DNA from: Candidatus Sulfuritelmatomonas gaucii
Lineage (GTDB): Bacteria; Acidobacteriota; Terriglobia; Terriglobales; Acidobacteriaceae
Direction of reading: 5' to 3'
DNA: 64,000 nt
Assembly (NCBI GenBank): GCA_900290245.1
Contig: OKRB01000118.1
Span: 25,554-89,553 of the forward strand
A program made the position numbers and the translations under genes. The notes under the pieces were generated by a model that saw nothing but the letters and a program-made list of their open reading frames with translations, was not told the DNA's origin and searched no databases. Shown one piece after another: positions 45,158-54,983 of this stretch (position 1 is the first letter of the stretch; each line of letters starts with the position of its first letter).

Positions 45158-46276
45158 ATGAAGGACACCGCCAGCAGCAAAAAGCGAGAACAAAGTACGA
45201 AACCGCAGACTCATCAGACAACGAGCCTGAAGCAACTTGCTGAGCATCTAGGGCTCAATCCGGCGACGGTTTCAGTCGTGCTCAACGAGGTGCCTGGAAG
45301 GTCGATTCCGCAGGCGACGCGCGACCGGATCAAGGCTGCCGCGAAGTTGATGAACTACCAGCCGAACCTGCTGGCGCGCTCCTTGCGGAGCCGGCGGACT
45401 TTGACCATAGGAATTCTGGTTCCGGAGCTCGGCGAGGGGTATCATACGCAGGTCATGCGCGGCATCGGCGATCAGCTGATCCAAGCTGGATATTTTTACC
45501 TCACCGCGCACCACCGGCACAAGCCGAACCTAATTGAGGACTATACCCGGATGCTGATTGGCCGCGGAGCGCAAGGGCTCATCGCGATCGATACGCGGCT
45601 GGAACATCCAGTCTCCATTCCGGTTGTGGCTATTGCAGGTCACCGGCATATTGGGGGTGTAACGAACGTGTTACTGGATCACGCGCGTGCTGCGGAACTC
45701 GCTCTGGGTCATTTGTATGCGCTTGGCCACCGCAAAATCGCATTCATGCGGGGCCAGCCCTTCAGTTCGGATTCAGATGAGCGCTGGAAGAATCTGGTTG
45801 TCGTTGCCGATCGGTTAGGCCTCGAGATCAAACCGGAACTGGTCGTCAGTCTTGACCGCGATATGACCTCGCCGGAACTGGGCTATCCGGTGGTGCAGCA
45901 GCTTCTGGCCACGAAAGAACCATTTACCGCCATTGTAGCGTTTAACGATATTTCCGCGATGGGCTCCATTCGAGCACTCAAAGACTTCAATCTGCGCGTG
46001 CCGGAAGATGTATCCGTGATCGGCTTTGACGATATTAGAGCAGCAGCATTCACCTTGCCGCGACTGACAACCATCAATCAGCCGCTCGAGGAGATTGGCA
46101 GAGTCGCAACGCAAAGCCTGCTGAATCGCATTCACAACACGATTCCGCCACGCGATGAGATTACCGTTGAGCCGGAGCTCATAATTCGCGAATCCACAGG
46201 CCCCGTAAAAGCCGACGCGCCTCCGTGCCTCGACGATGGTTTAGAGCTACAAAGAGCAGGACAATCGTCTCGCTGA
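45158..46276 (+). CDS. LacI-family transcriptional regulator
   Basis: A 372-residue protein. A Lys/Gln-rich tail is followed by the LacI helix-turn-helix TSLKQLAEHLGLNPATVSVV at about 22-41 and the hinge helix PNLLARSLRSRRT, which inserts in the minor groove of a central CG step. The periplasmic-binding-protein-like sensor domain follows (TIGILVPELGEGYHTQVMRG, then AIVAFNDISAMGSIRALKDF, then VSVIGFDDIRAAAFTLPRLT and TINQP). It probably represses glycosidase and TonB-receptor genes until a sugar binds. Six palindromes with central CG in this window are its likely operators. The ATG at 45158 has a weak site; TTG at 45140 is the alternative. The gene is only 24 bp after the small hypothetical frame. 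Confidence 0.93.
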   Translation: MKDTASSKKREQSTKPQTHQTTSLKQLAEHLGLNPATVSVVLNEVPGRSIPQATRDRIKAAAKLMNYQPNLLARSLRSRRTLTIGILVPELGEGYHTQVMRGIGDQLIQAGYFYLTAHHRHKPNLIEDYTRMLIGRGAQGLIAIDTRLEHPVSIPVVAIAGHRHIGGVTNVLLDHARAAELALGHLYALGHRKIAFMRGQPFSSDSDERWKNLVVVADRLGLEIKPELVVSLDRDMTSPELGYPVVQQLLATKEPFTAIVAFNDISAMGSIRALKDFNLRVPEDVSVIGFDDIRAAAFTLPRLTTINQPLEEIGRVATQSLLNRIHNTIPPRDEITVEPELIIRESTGPVKADAPPCLDDGLELQRAGQSSR

Positions 46277-46521
46277 AGCGTCTCGAATCCTTTCCTAAAC
46301 AAGGACGCATTTGCATCGAGATCGAATCGGGGAATTGTTGTCTCTCGCCACGATACCATACGAGCAGAATAAGTCTGCTTCTAACTGGGGCGAAGCGCGA
46401 GGTTCGGCGGCGGCGAAGCGTTCGAGGCAGCCCCGGCAGTTGAGAAAGACCGGCGCTGTCGCCGCATTCGGACTCGGAAGAATGCTGGGTGTCCGGGCGC
46501 GAACCCCGATTCATCGTCGGC

Positions 46522-47721
46522 TCAAGGCTTATCGGCAGCGTCGTGATCTGCAGTGTCCTCCTCGGAGGCGACGCGCATGTCGTGGATGACCTTCTCGAGC
46601 TTTTCGTGCATCTGCTTGTAGCGGAGATACAGCTCCACCTGCTGTTTCGCCTCGTCAGTCTTGCCCTGGTGCCGGTAGAGCGTGCTGAGGCGGAAGTGGG
46701 CCACGTAGTTGGCGGGGTCGATCTGGATAGCGCGCTCCAGCAACTGCCGCGCGTCGTCGTTCTTGTTCATCTGTATCAGGACCTTGGCCAACTCGGTGCA
46801 CGCGTCGCTGTCGGTCGGGTCCAATTGGAGGGCGCGCGAATCGTCGGTGTAGGCGGCCTTGAGATCGCCGCGCTGGGCCGCAAGAACTCCCATCGCAAGC
46901 TCTGCCTTTTCGTCTGTCGGATTCACATTCAAGGCGGCCTGAAACTCCAACGCGGCAGCGGCCTGCTGATTGGGGTCCTGCGAGTGGTAGAGGAGATCGC
47001 CCAGCTCCGTGTGCACGCCAGGAAGCCGCGGATTGATCCGGATGGCTTCGCGGTAGTCGGTGATCGCCTGTGTGGTGTCCCTCTGCTTAGCCAGTTCCCT
47101 GGCCATCGCCTGGTGGATCTCGGCACCTGCCGGATCGGCTATGGCCATCGTCAAGATCGCGCGGTTCGCCAGGTCAGAGTGGATGCGGTACGAGAGATAA
47201 AGGAGCGAGGGGTCGGTAGGCCGGGATGCCAGCAGAGTCGAGACGATGCTCGCGGCCTTTTCAAGATCGCCGGCGTTCGAGTAGAGGTCCACCAGGATCT
47301 CGCCTGCGTCCAGCCGCACTTTCTCATCCGTAAGGTGCGGAAATGCGGCTTCCAGGTCGTCGCGGCCCTTCTGCTGGTCTCCGGTGTGGTCTTCCGCCAT
47401 TCCCAGCAGCGCTTGGATCTTCCAGAGATCGGGCTGTGCCTGCAAGGTTACGTGCAATTCGGGGACTGCCTCCGCGTAGTCGCCGTGGAAATAAAGCAGC
47501 ACCCCCAGGTTGCCGCGCGCCTCTATGTTGCCGGGGTCGAGCGCGACTACCTGTTTCAGCTCCGCGATCGCCAGGTCGATCTTCTGCTCCGCCACATAGC
47601 GTTTCGCCTTGTTGAGATGATCGTCCGCGCTTTGCGGCGACGCAGGCGGCGCGTTCTGGCCGCCAGCCGCGACGTGCACCCCAACAACAAGCAACACGAG
47701 AAATACGATTTTCCGCACCAT
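46522..47721 (-). CDS. Secreted TPR-repeat protein
   Basis: A 399-residue protein with a Sec signal (IVFLVLLVVGVHVAAGGQN). About eight TPR units follow, among them VAEQKIDLAIAELKQVVALD, ARGNLGVLLYFHGDYAEAVP, RDTTQAITDYREAIRINPRL and ARQLLERAIQIDPANYVAHF. It ends in a charged helix and an acidic tail (EEDTADHDAADKP). It is of the class that usually sits beside ASPIC/UnbV genes and may be the surviving partner of the ASPIC protein at 42.5-44.3 kb. No ribosome-binding site is obvious before the ATG at 47721. It follows the GH30 gene on the same strand after 59 bp, so it may belong to that transcript. It probably scaffolds proteins in the periplasm. Confidence 0.85.
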   Translation of the reverse strand: MVRKIVFLVLLVVGVHVAAGGQNAPPASPQSADDHLNKAKRYVAEQKIDLAIAELKQVVALDPGNIEARGNLGVLLYFHGDYAEAVPELHVTLQAQPDLWKIQALLGMAEDHTGDQQKGRDDLEAAFPHLTDEKVRLDAGEILVDLYSNAGDLEKAASIVSTLLASRPTDPSLLYLSYRIHSDLANRAILTMAIADPAGAEIHQAMARELAKQRDTTQAITDYREAIRINPRLPGVHTELGDLLYHSQDPNQQAAAALEFQAALNVNPTDEKAELAMGVLAAQRGDLKAAYTDDSRALQLDPTDSDACTELAKVLIQMNKNDDARQLLERAIQIDPANYVAHFRLSTLYRHQGKTDEAKQQVELYLRYKQMHEKLEKVIHDMRVASEEDTADHDAADKP

Positions 47722-47780
47722 GGCACTAGATGATACAACTCGCTGAAAACCTGGAGGAAATCGATCACACTGCATCGGTC

Positions 47781-49274
47781 TCAAGACCACTGCAGTGTGT
47801 AAACCGAGTCGGCCGCCAGGTCAAGATCCAGGGCGCTGGTTCCGAGCACCAGCTGAGTCCTCTTCTGCTGCCCGGTATTGGCCAGCACCACCACGTAGCT
47901 CCTGTCCGGGTTGGAGAATCCGGCGTGCGAGACCTTGCCCTTCGAGGTTTGCGCCGCGCTGTCGCCCAGGCTGTCCGTCTGAAACACCTTGGCGCCTCGC
48001 CGCACGTGCCTGGAATAGTGTGCAAAGGTCCAGAACCGGCCGCTGCGATCCACCTTGTGTGTGTCGTTCCACACCGTAAGAACGCCGCGCCCTATGGTCG
48101 GCCATGAGCTCACGTGCTCCTCCGGATCGTAGTGGCCGATATACGGCGTTCCCTTCTCGTCGAGCGCCAGATTCCAAACCGTAATCGATTTGGCCCAGTT
48201 TCTCATTATGCTGTTGGCCCACTCGCCCCAATCGGCCCAATTGGCCATTGGATCGGTGCGCGGAACGCCGGGATCGTGTGACGGTCCGCCCTCAGTGAAG
48301 TAAGCGTTCTTCTCCGGAAAGGCATTGTGCACCTGGGTCATCCCGGTGGGATCGCCCGCGTATCCGTGCCACGCCACGCCATCCACATACTCGTATAGTT
48401 CGGGATTACTCAGCTCGCCGATGGCGCGTCCCCACAGGTTGAAGTTATGATCCAAGACCCAGATCTTGGTGGAGCTGCCCGATTTGCGGAGAAGCGGCCC
48501 CAGATATCTGCGCACGAAGAGAATCTCATCCTCCTGCGCCCACAAACACGCCGGATACCGGCCGTCCACCGTGGTGTCGACCTCATTCTGCACCGTGATG
48601 GCGTTCATCTCCACGCCTTCGGCCCGATAGGCGTCGAGGAACATCTTGATGTAGCGGGAATAGGGTTCGAGCGTGCTCTTACGGATGGTCCCGCCCAGCA
48701 TCGAGTTGTTGAACTTCATCCACGCCGGCGGGCTCCATGGAGAAGAGAAAAGAAAAAGGTCGGGATTCAGCTTACGTGCCGCCTTCAGAGTGGGGAGAAT
48801 ATAGGCCTTGTCGTGGTCGATGGAGAACCGCTTCAGCTCCGGATCCGGATCACTGCCTTCGTCAAAGCTGTACACGGACCGTGAGTAGTCACTTGATCCG
48901 GTGCACGTGCGGCAAACATTCAGGGCCATCTCATCCGGAGAAAACAGCTCGTGCATCAGCTCGGTCCGCTGCTCATCGGGAATCTGGCTGAGCACCCAGC
49001 AGGATGCATCAGTGAACGCTGCACCGAAACCCAGCACCTCCTGGCGGGTCGCGCCCGGATTCAGCACGATCGCATCCGAGGCAAGCTGCGATACGGGCGA
49101 CCAGCTCAAGGCCGGCCCCAATGCGTGACGCCGGTCGCCAAACGTGCTCCACACCTGCACCGGCCCTGAAGCGGCCGCAGCTTCGGCGAACGCCGGCAAC
49201 CCTTTCGCCAGGGCCACAGCAGCGGCGGTAGCCGATGCTCCCTTTAGAAAGCCTCTACGTGAACTCTCCATCAT
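47781..49274 (-). CDS. Tat-exported GH30-family glycoside hydrolase
   Basis: A 497-residue protein, sister to the 37.5-kb and 56.9-kb copies. The twin-arginine signal is SSRRGFLKGASATAAAVALA. Catalytic features are GFGAAFTDASCWVL, NVCRTCTGSSDYS, SPPAWMKFNNSMLGG, acid/base Glu in ITVQNEVDTTVDG and nucleophile Glu in AYFTEGGPSHD. It ends in the short beta-sandwich strand DLAADSVYTLQWS. The acid/base context is QNEV, not the usual NNEP. I chose the ATG at 49274 (GAGAGAGGA upstream); the frame opens at 49346. It lies downstream of the TonB receptor on the same strand, separated by a strong terminator, so it probably has its own promoter. Confidence 0.9.
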   Translation of the reverse strand: MMESSRRGFLKGASATAAAVALAKGLPAFAEAAAASGPVQVWSTFGDRRHALGPALSWSPVSQLASDAIVLNPGATRQEVLGFGAAFTDASCWVLSQIPDEQRTELMHELFSPDEMALNVCRTCTGSSDYSRSVYSFDEGSDPDPELKRFSIDHDKAYILPTLKAARKLNPDLFLFSSPWSPPAWMKFNNSMLGGTIRKSTLEPYSRYIKMFLDAYRAEGVEMNAITVQNEVDTTVDGRYPACLWAQEDEILFVRRYLGPLLRKSGSSTKIWVLDHNFNLWGRAIGELSNPELYEYVDGVAWHGYAGDPTGMTQVHNAFPEKNAYFTEGGPSHDPGVPRTDPMANWADWGEWANSIMRNWAKSITVWNLALDEKGTPYIGHYDPEEHVSSWPTIGRGVLTVWNDTHKVDRSGRFWTFAHYSRHVRRGAKVFQTDSLGDSAAQTSKGKVSHAGFSNPDRSYVVVLANTGQQKRTQLVLGTSALDLDLAADSVYTLQWS

Positions 49275-49607
49275 GATTTCCGTCCTCTCTCTGTTCTGCG
49301 GCGGAACTGCAATCGTTTTCGCCGGTTTCTCTGCGCAGAGATCCACTCTCCGGACAGCATGTTGTTGATTTGCCGCGCATGGCGGCTAAAGCAGGTGCCG
49401 CTTCTGTCTCTGGTGCGGGCCATGCGGATGTGGCAGTCTACTGGCGCCCGTCATTGCAGGCATATAGAACGCTCGAGCCGTTCCATTTTTGTGCGTCGTT
49501 GGCGCAAAGCCGCCGCTCTGGAGCGCTTCCGCGATTTGAAGCCGAGTCAGCCAAGGCTTGGATCCATCCGACCCGTGAAGTGATCAGCGCGAATGCATGT
49601 GCAATAC

Positions 49608-49639
49608 GAAAGGGCGGGGGTCGAGACCCCCGCCCTTTC
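49608..49639 (-). terminator. Strong rho-independent-type hairpin after the TonB-receptor gene
   Basis: GAAAGGGCGGGGGTC (49608-49622) and its exact complement (49625-49639) form a 15-bp perfect stem with a tiny loop centred on TCGA. On the minus strand it lies about 30 bases past the receptor stop codon, and its end is CCCTTTC rather than a long U-tract. The rest of 49275-49668 holds no gene and no operator copy. Confidence 0.7.
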
Positions 49640-49668
49640 ATTTACTTCGGAAAACCACCCTCTGCGGT

Positions 49669-52600
49669 TTAGAACGAGAATCGGGCCGAGAGCTGAATCG
49701 TTCGACCGCCGCCGTCGGTTCCTGTGATCCGACCGACACTGGCGGAAGGACTCCCGGAGAGCAACGCGGCGTGACTGAGCGTGCTGTTAGGAAGGCTGAA
49801 GGCTGGATGGTTGAAGATGTTGTTCGCATCCATCCGAATCTGGAGTTTGCCTTGCTCCCATCCGGGGAAACTCAAACTCTTGGCCAATGAGAAATCGAAC
49901 CACACCATATCAGGCCCAATTAGCGAATTTCTCGGGTTGGTACCGAAGGTATTCGCTGCCGGCGATTTGTACGCTAGCTGATTGAACCACGAGTTGATAT
50001 TACCCCCGGAACCCGGATTCCCGGACAGGTTGGGATACCAAGCCGCCTCACTATTGCCATCGGGCGCCCCCGACCCCGCCAGGTCGCCATCTAGGTTAGG
50101 GTCGTCCATAACCACCGTAAATGGAGTTCCCGACTCGGCTATGTAGTCACCGGATGCCTCCCAACCGCCCAGCACCGCATCACCTATATCCGAGCTTAGG
50201 TATTGATGTCCCTTTCCGAGTGGTACCCTGTAGAGCAGCGTCCCCTTGAGGACGTTTGGCCGGTTAAGATTCGACTTCGCATAGTTGGCCGCGGGATTAT
50301 ACGCGTCCTGATAGTACGAGTCTCCGAACTGTTCCCCCCAGCCGGAATCGTCCATGTCGTCCTTCAGTACGGACCATGTGTAAGCGGCTTCGAGAGCCAA
50401 GCCATAGCTCATTGGTTTGTGAAGCATGAATGACGCCGACTCGTAGTTCGAAATGCCATTGTATGAGCCGGTACGCGAGCCGCCGGAACCGACACCAATG
50501 CCGGCGAACTGCGGGTACGGCCGTGCCGCCTGGCCCTTGCCGAGATTGGCCGCGGAAAGCTGGTTGATATCGGCCAGGAACATCATGTTTTCCCAATGGG
50601 CGCCGACGTATTGCCCCTCTGCCACCAAATTTCCGGGCAAACGATATTGCACGCCGCCCATCCACTGCCAGCCGTTCTGAATTGGGAGTTGGTAAGGGGT
50701 ATAAGGGATCACGCCGCTTCCCTGGGGGCTTGCAGGGGTAATGTAAGCGGAAGGGGTGCGGGCTGTAGCGCCGCTAAGAATGGGCAGATTCGACCCACTC
50801 CCCGATAGCTGCACCACCGGTGTGGTGGCAGTACCGGCCTGGCCGCCGACAAAGCCTGAGCCGAAGCCCATCGGTCCGCCTACGGTGTCCTCGCTCCACA
50901 GCGAAGCGTATTGCCCCACGCCGCCGCGCACCACCCACTTATTCGTGGCTTCCCAGGCGAATCCGAAGCGAGGCATCACAGCGGCCTTGTTCGCGTTGCT
51001 CTTAGTCCGCGCTCCGCTCGCACCTGCGAACCAAAGCGAGCCCAACGGGTTGATAGGATAGGTTGTCCCTCCGCTGACGTAGGAGCTGCCAAGCGGATCG
51101 GTAAGGGTCGGGTCAAATCCACCCGCATGGTTGTACTTTTCCCACGATCCGCCATGAATTTCCGCGCGCACCCCGAGGTTGACGGTCAAGTTCGGCCGCA
51201 ACTTGATGTCGTCCTGCACATAGAACGAAGGATTGTTGGCCCGCATGTAATGTTTCGGTGTAGTGTTTGTATTCCATGACTGCACATCCCCCAACAGGAA
51301 GTCGGTATAGCCAGTTTCCGAGACCGCGGCATTGCTGGTGGTGTACTGGCCAGAGAAACCCAGGGTTGCGCCGTTAATGCCGCCCCAAGGAGTCGAGTTG
51401 TCCTGCTCCATCAGCACCTCGACGCCAAAGTGCAGGATATTCTTGCCTTTTATCCAAGTGAGCGAATCCGCGGCAAGGAAGCTGTTCTGGATGAAAAGCG
51501 CCTCCGTGTTGGGAGAAATAGTCGAGTTCCCGCCGGTTCCACTGATATTTATCGACGGCAGGACATCGGCGGTAGAGAACTTCAATCCAATCTTGGCCGG
51601 GATACCCTTGCCCAGGGACGCTTGAGCATAGTAATCCGCCTCCCGGTTAAACGAAAAACGCGCTTCGTTGACCAGGTTCGCACTGATGGTCCACACATCC
51701 GAGAGCTGCCCGTTCCCGCCGTCGGTCGAATTATTCTGGCAATTGACGGGGCAATTCGGACTGCCGGTAGCCAGCACGACCGGCGTGTAGCGCTCGATGA
51801 TCGAAAAGTCGATGCGGTTCTTCGGAGTAATGTCGTAGTCCAGGCGCCCAATCTGCTTGGCTAGGTTGCCATTGCCAGCCGCCAGATACTTGTAATTGCC
51901 TGATAATACGCTGTTTCCTTGCTGGCCGGCGAGGTAGTAATTGCTCTGGATGGCTTTAGCAACCGGATCGAAATCGGCAGTCGGAATCACCAAATCGTTA
52001 CTGGCGTTCGCAGGGTCAGCGGTCGAGCACTGAGCAATGTCGGCTGCGGTTCCAGACGTTAGAGCCGTGCCGCCGTGCGCAGCGTCAAGGGTCAGAGCAT
52101 TTCCAAAAAGCTTAGGATCGAAACAGCCTGCCATCATGGCTGCAGTTGGCTCATTAGTCGTGTTGAACGCGCTGTTGGGGTTTTTCAACTGTTGATAGTT
52201 GTAATAGAAGAACATTTTGTTCTTGATGATCGGGCCGCCTAGCGCCCCGCCGAAGTAGTTGTAACGCACCTTCCCTTTGGCGCCGTTGTTGAAGTAGGAT
52301 CTCGCATTCAAGTCGTCGTTCTGGATGTAATCGTAGGCAGAGCCGTGAAATTGACTGCTCCCGCTCTTGAGGATGACGTTGAAGACCGAACCGCCGCCGC
52401 CGTATTGGGAGGGAGCGTCTGTGCCAATCACGTTGAGTTCGGACACGGATTCGCTTATGCCCTGGTCGGTGTTGGCGCTATGCGGCAGCCAGATCGAGCC
52501 GCCGTCGACCAGATAGCTGGAGAAGTAGGGCATGGTTCCGTTGATGGCCTGATCGAACTGGGGGTCCTGATTATTCCCGCCGCCACCGTTGCCGTGGCCT

Positions 52601-53112
52601 CCTGATACGCCAGTAGCGCCGGGAAGCAGCTTCAGCAGTTCTGTGTAGCCATTGGACGGATTGGTGTTCGGAAGGTTGCTCAACTGGTTGGTTGTCAGGG
52701 TGGTTGACACCTGGGCATCCTCCGTCTTGAGCAGAGGAATCTCGGAGGCATTCACCTCGACCACTGCGGTGGCCGTCCCAACCTTTAATTGGGCATCAAC
52801 GGCAATGATTCCGACTTCAAGCGGGATCCCGCTGCGCTTGTATGATGCGTAGCCCCCCTTGCTGAATTCAACCGTGTAGGTTCCGGGCAGAATCGAATTG
52901 GTGTCGTACAGGCCGTCGTTATTCGTCACGTACTTATTGATCACACCGGTATCGGTGTTCGTTACGGTGACGTTTGCGCCTGGCACCACCGCACCGGATG
53001 AGTCGGTCACAGTGCCGCGAATATCACCTGAGTTTGAATTTTGCGCGCAAACGGAACTCGCCAAACCGAGAGCGAGCCCGCAAAACATCAGCATCCAGCT
53101 TCGCCTAATCAT
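49669..53112 (-). CDS. Oar-like TonB-dependent outer-membrane receptor
   Basis: A 1,147-residue protein. A Sec signal (MLMFCGLALGLASSVCAQ) is followed by a carboxypeptidase-regulatory-like beta-sandwich (GDIRGTVTDSSGAVVPGANV, then LYDTNSILPGTYTVEFSKGG), a plug domain (ETGYTEL region near TNQLSNLPNTNPSNGYTELL, then INGTMPYFSSYLVDGGSIWL), and a barrel that ends RTIQLSARFSF with terminal Phe. This architecture replaces SusC in acidobacteria; no SusD-like gene is seen. It probably imports oligosaccharides from the glycan degraded by the neighbouring enzymes. The ATG at 53112 has AGGAGG 5 bases upstream; the frame opens at 53295 inside the promoter. An operator lies in its leader. Confidence 0.93.
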   Translation of the reverse strand: MIRRSWMLMFCGLALGLASSVCAQNSNSGDIRGTVTDSSGAVVPGANVTVTNTDTGVINKYVTNNDGLYDTNSILPGTYTVEFSKGGYASYKRSGIPLEVGIIAVDAQLKVGTATAVVEVNASEIPLLKTEDAQVSTTLTTNQLSNLPNTNPSNGYTELLKLLPGATGVSGGHGNGGGGNNQDPQFDQAINGTMPYFSSYLVDGGSIWLPHSANTDQGISESVSELNVIGTDAPSQYGGGGSVFNVILKSGSSQFHGSAYDYIQNDDLNARSYFNNGAKGKVRYNYFGGALGGPIIKNKMFFYYNYQQLKNPNSAFNTTNEPTAAMMAGCFDPKLFGNALTLDAAHGGTALTSGTAADIAQCSTADPANASNDLVIPTADFDPVAKAIQSNYYLAGQQGNSVLSGNYKYLAAGNGNLAKQIGRLDYDITPKNRIDFSIIERYTPVVLATGSPNCPVNCQNNSTDGGNGQLSDVWTISANLVNEARFSFNREADYYAQASLGKGIPAKIGLKFSTADVLPSINISGTGGNSTISPNTEALFIQNSFLAADSLTWIKGKNILHFGVEVLMEQDNSTPWGGINGATLGFSGQYTTSNAAVSETGYTDFLLGDVQSWNTNTTPKHYMRANNPSFYVQDDIKLRPNLTVNLGVRAEIHGGSWEKYNHAGGFDPTLTDPLGSSYVSGGTTYPINPLGSLWFAGASGARTKSNANKAAVMPRFGFAWEATNKWVVRGGVGQYASLWSEDTVGGPMGFGSGFVGGQAGTATTPVVQLSGSGSNLPILSGATARTPSAYITPASPQGSGVIPYTPYQLPIQNGWQWMGGVQYRLPGNLVAEGQYVGAHWENMMFLADINQLSAANLGKGQAARPYPQFAGIGVGSGGSRTGSYNGISNYESASFMLHKPMSYGLALEAAYTWSVLKDDMDDSGWGEQFGDSYYQDAYNPAANYAKSNLNRPNVLKGTLLYRVPLGKGHQYLSSDIGDAVLGGWEASGDYIAESGTPFTVVMDDPNLDGDLAGSGAPDGNSEAAWYPNLSGNPGSGGNINSWFNQLAYKSPAANTFGTNPRNSLIGPDMVWFDFSLAKSLSFPGWEQGKLQIRMDANNIFNHPAFSLPNSTLSHAALLSGSPSASVGRITGTDGGGRTIQLSARFSF

Positions 53113-53169
53113 CCTGCCTCCTAACGCGTCTTTGCACTGAAAGACACGGGAATCGATAGCTGGCCCGTA

Positions 53170-53185
53170 AGACAAACGATTGTGT
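53170..53185 (-). promoter_or_regulatory. LacI-type operator in the leader of the TonB-receptor gene
   Basis: Minus strand ACACAATCGTTTGTCT, matching the window consensus AGACAAWCGRTTGTCT in 6 of 8 symmetric positions. It lies about 30-45 bases after the expected transcription start, a position suited to blocking elongation. A half-site (CGATTGTCTT) lies at about 53349, upstream of the promoter. Confidence 0.55.
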
Positions 53186-53222
53186 TCGATGCGAAAATCC
53201 TCATCGCCCGAACGCGGGCCCG

Positions 53223-53252
53223 ATTTAACCACGCGACTGGGGGGGCTGTCAA
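53223..53252 (-). promoter_or_regulatory. Promoter of the TonB-receptor gene
   Basis: Minus strand: perfect -35 TTGACA (53252-53247), 18-bp spacer, -10 TTAAAT (53228-53223). Expected start near 53215, giving a leader of about 100 bases with the operator inside it. The rest of 53253-53546 holds no gene. Confidence 0.7.
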
Positions 53253-53546
53253 GGGGAAAATTGTATACGATATTCAATGCTCCCCCGAGGAGCATGAATA
53301 TCGCTCAAGATTGGCTTCAATCTGTCTGAACGAGGCGGTGCAGGAACCAGCAAAAACCGATTGTCTTGAGCTCGACCTAAGTCCTCTAGTAAATCGCTTC
53401 AGGCCAGCCGGAGCGGGCCAGAGCTTCTCGCTTTGTACATTGCCTTCAGGCCGTCACGTGCGGCTCTCACATGTCACTTGGCCGGCCCGGGAAGAATTTC
53501 GACACTTTCTCCGTCTCCGGACATACCGAACAACCGTTTGTCCTCG

Positions 53547-54617
53547 CTACTGGCCACCGCCAAGCGCCCGATCAAAGAAATGCGCCATGATCTGGTCCGC
53601 CTCGTGGGACTCCGGCAGATTCGGGTTGTACCAGAAGCAGTGATTGAGCCCCTCAAAGACCACAAGCTGCGCATTAACCGCGGCGCGCAGAAAGGCGCGG
53701 TGCAGAATCGTGGTGTCGCTCAGCAGCATGTCGCGCGTGCTGGTCATGAACAACGTGGGCGGCATACCGTGCAGGTCGGCGAAGATCGGAGAGAGAACGG
53801 GATTCTTCGGATCCGCCGAGCCCACATACACGGCCAGCCACTGCACCCCTTTCGGCCGCGTGTCCGGAGGACCGGAGAGGCCGTGCACGCCGTAGATGTA
53901 TTGCGAGTCGCCCGTCTTCGTGAAGTCTCCGCCGCCGGAAAAGACTCCCAGCGCTCCGGGAAGCGGTAACCCGAGATGCTTAATCTCCACGGCAACTTCA
54001 GGTGTAAGCACAGCGCCCGCCGATGATCCATAGATGGCAATCTTCTCCGGCTTGTAGGTCTTGAGCAGTTCCTTGTACACCGCGACCGCATCGTCCACCG
54101 CGGCGGGAAACGGATGCTCCGGCGCGAGGCGGTATAAGACAGCCACCACCTTGGTCTGGGTCAGGTTGGCGATCGGAACGGACTCGATCAACGAGCCGGA
54201 ATCGCTCGTGAAACCTCCGCCGTGAAGATTAATGAGCACACGATCGGCATTGGCGGGCGGGATCGCCAAAGGTGCGACGATGTGCACCGGCACGCCGGCA
54301 ATCGCAGAGGACTCGATATCCACTGGGTAGTTGGCTTCATATGTTTCGAGCGCAGTCTGCTTGTGGGCCTCCGAGCGGACCTGGGCGACGGAACTCTTGC
54401 CCGTGACCTCCGTGCCGGAGTCGTCCGGCACAAGAGACTCCTGCGCTTCAGGGCTGATCGTCTCCGGAACCGGAACGAAACGCGTGATGTATGCGGTTCC
54501 GTGTTCGTCGATGCGGCTGGAGACCGCGGACTCAGAAGAAGCGGCGGTTATTTGCTGGGCAAGCAGAACCTGCGATGTCAAGAAGGTAGCCATCGCTAGG
54601 CAAGAACGCAATCTCAT
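53547..54617 (-). CDS. Secreted alpha/beta-hydrolase, HSL/BD-FAE-type esterase
   Basis: A 356-residue protein with a Sec signal (CLAMATFLTSQVLLAQQ). It has the oxyanion motif HGGGF (VLINLHGGGFTSDSG), the nucleophile elbow GSSAG (AIYGSSAGAVLTP), a late Asp in MTSTRDMLLSD and a His in GLNHCFWYNP, the four marks of the hormone-sensitive-lipase-like family. In a hemicellulose locus it most likely removes acetyl or other acyl groups from the polysaccharide (inference). I chose the ATG at 54617 with GGAG upstream. It is divergent from the type-B carboxylesterase gene. Confidence 0.88.
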   Translation of the reverse strand: MRLRSCLAMATFLTSQVLLAQQITAASSESAVSSRIDEHGTAYITRFVPVPETISPEAQESLVPDDSGTEVTGKSSVAQVRSEAHKQTALETYEANYPVDIESSAIAGVPVHIVAPLAIPPANADRVLINLHGGGFTSDSGSLIESVPIANLTQTKVVAVLYRLAPEHPFPAAVDDAVAVYKELLKTYKPEKIAIYGSSAGAVLTPEVAVEIKHLGLPLPGALGVFSGGGDFTKTGDSQYIYGVHGLSGPPDTRPKGVQWLAVYVGSADPKNPVLSPIFADLHGMPPTLFMTSTRDMLLSDTTILHRAFLRAAVNAQLVVFEGLNHCFWYNPNLPESHEADQIMAHFFDRALGGGQ

Positions 54618-54983
54618 AGTGGCTCCAATCCCGCCCGCAGCGCACACAAACCGGAGCGGCGCGGCATAAATCGGTTAAATCAGCAGAAAGTTTTAGAGGA
54701 TCGCACTGCCGCCTGTCAACGCGAGCTGGAGCGAAAGTGAATGCTCGCTCCCCAACTGGCTCGAAGTGAAAGCGCGGATCTCGCCACCTCTCGAATGCCC
54801 AATTCCCCGTTGGCATGCAGCTTGACGGATGCGCGGCGAGGAACATGGAGTTGACAAGATCCCGAGCGTGGGATAAGACTTCGTTCGCAGTTTGTCAATA
54901 CCGGCCGTCTCATCTAAACCCTTTCAGTCGCCGAGAGGGACAAACGATTTGCCTCTGTCTTGCACGACGAAAACGATCACGCA
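54618..54983. other. Divergent intergenic region between the two esterase genes
   Basis: About 365 bp containing both promoters. GGGACAAACGATTTGCCT at 54937-54954 resembles the left half of the LacI-type operator (GACAAACG), but the right half does not match. No convincing -35/-10 pair was found. Confidence 0.35.

Noticed and set aside
46489..47733. 414-codon plus-strand open frame
   Set aside because: Antisense to the secreted TPR gene, whose repeats and signal peptide are obvious.
49275..49668. LacI-type operator in front of the 47.8-kb GH30 gene
   Set aside because: Neither arm of the consensus occurs here; only the strong receptor terminator is present.
54937..54954. Seventh LacI-type operator upstream of the carboxylesterase
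   Set aside because: Only the left arm GACAAACG matches; the right arm fails at most positions and no -10 lies 17 bp away.
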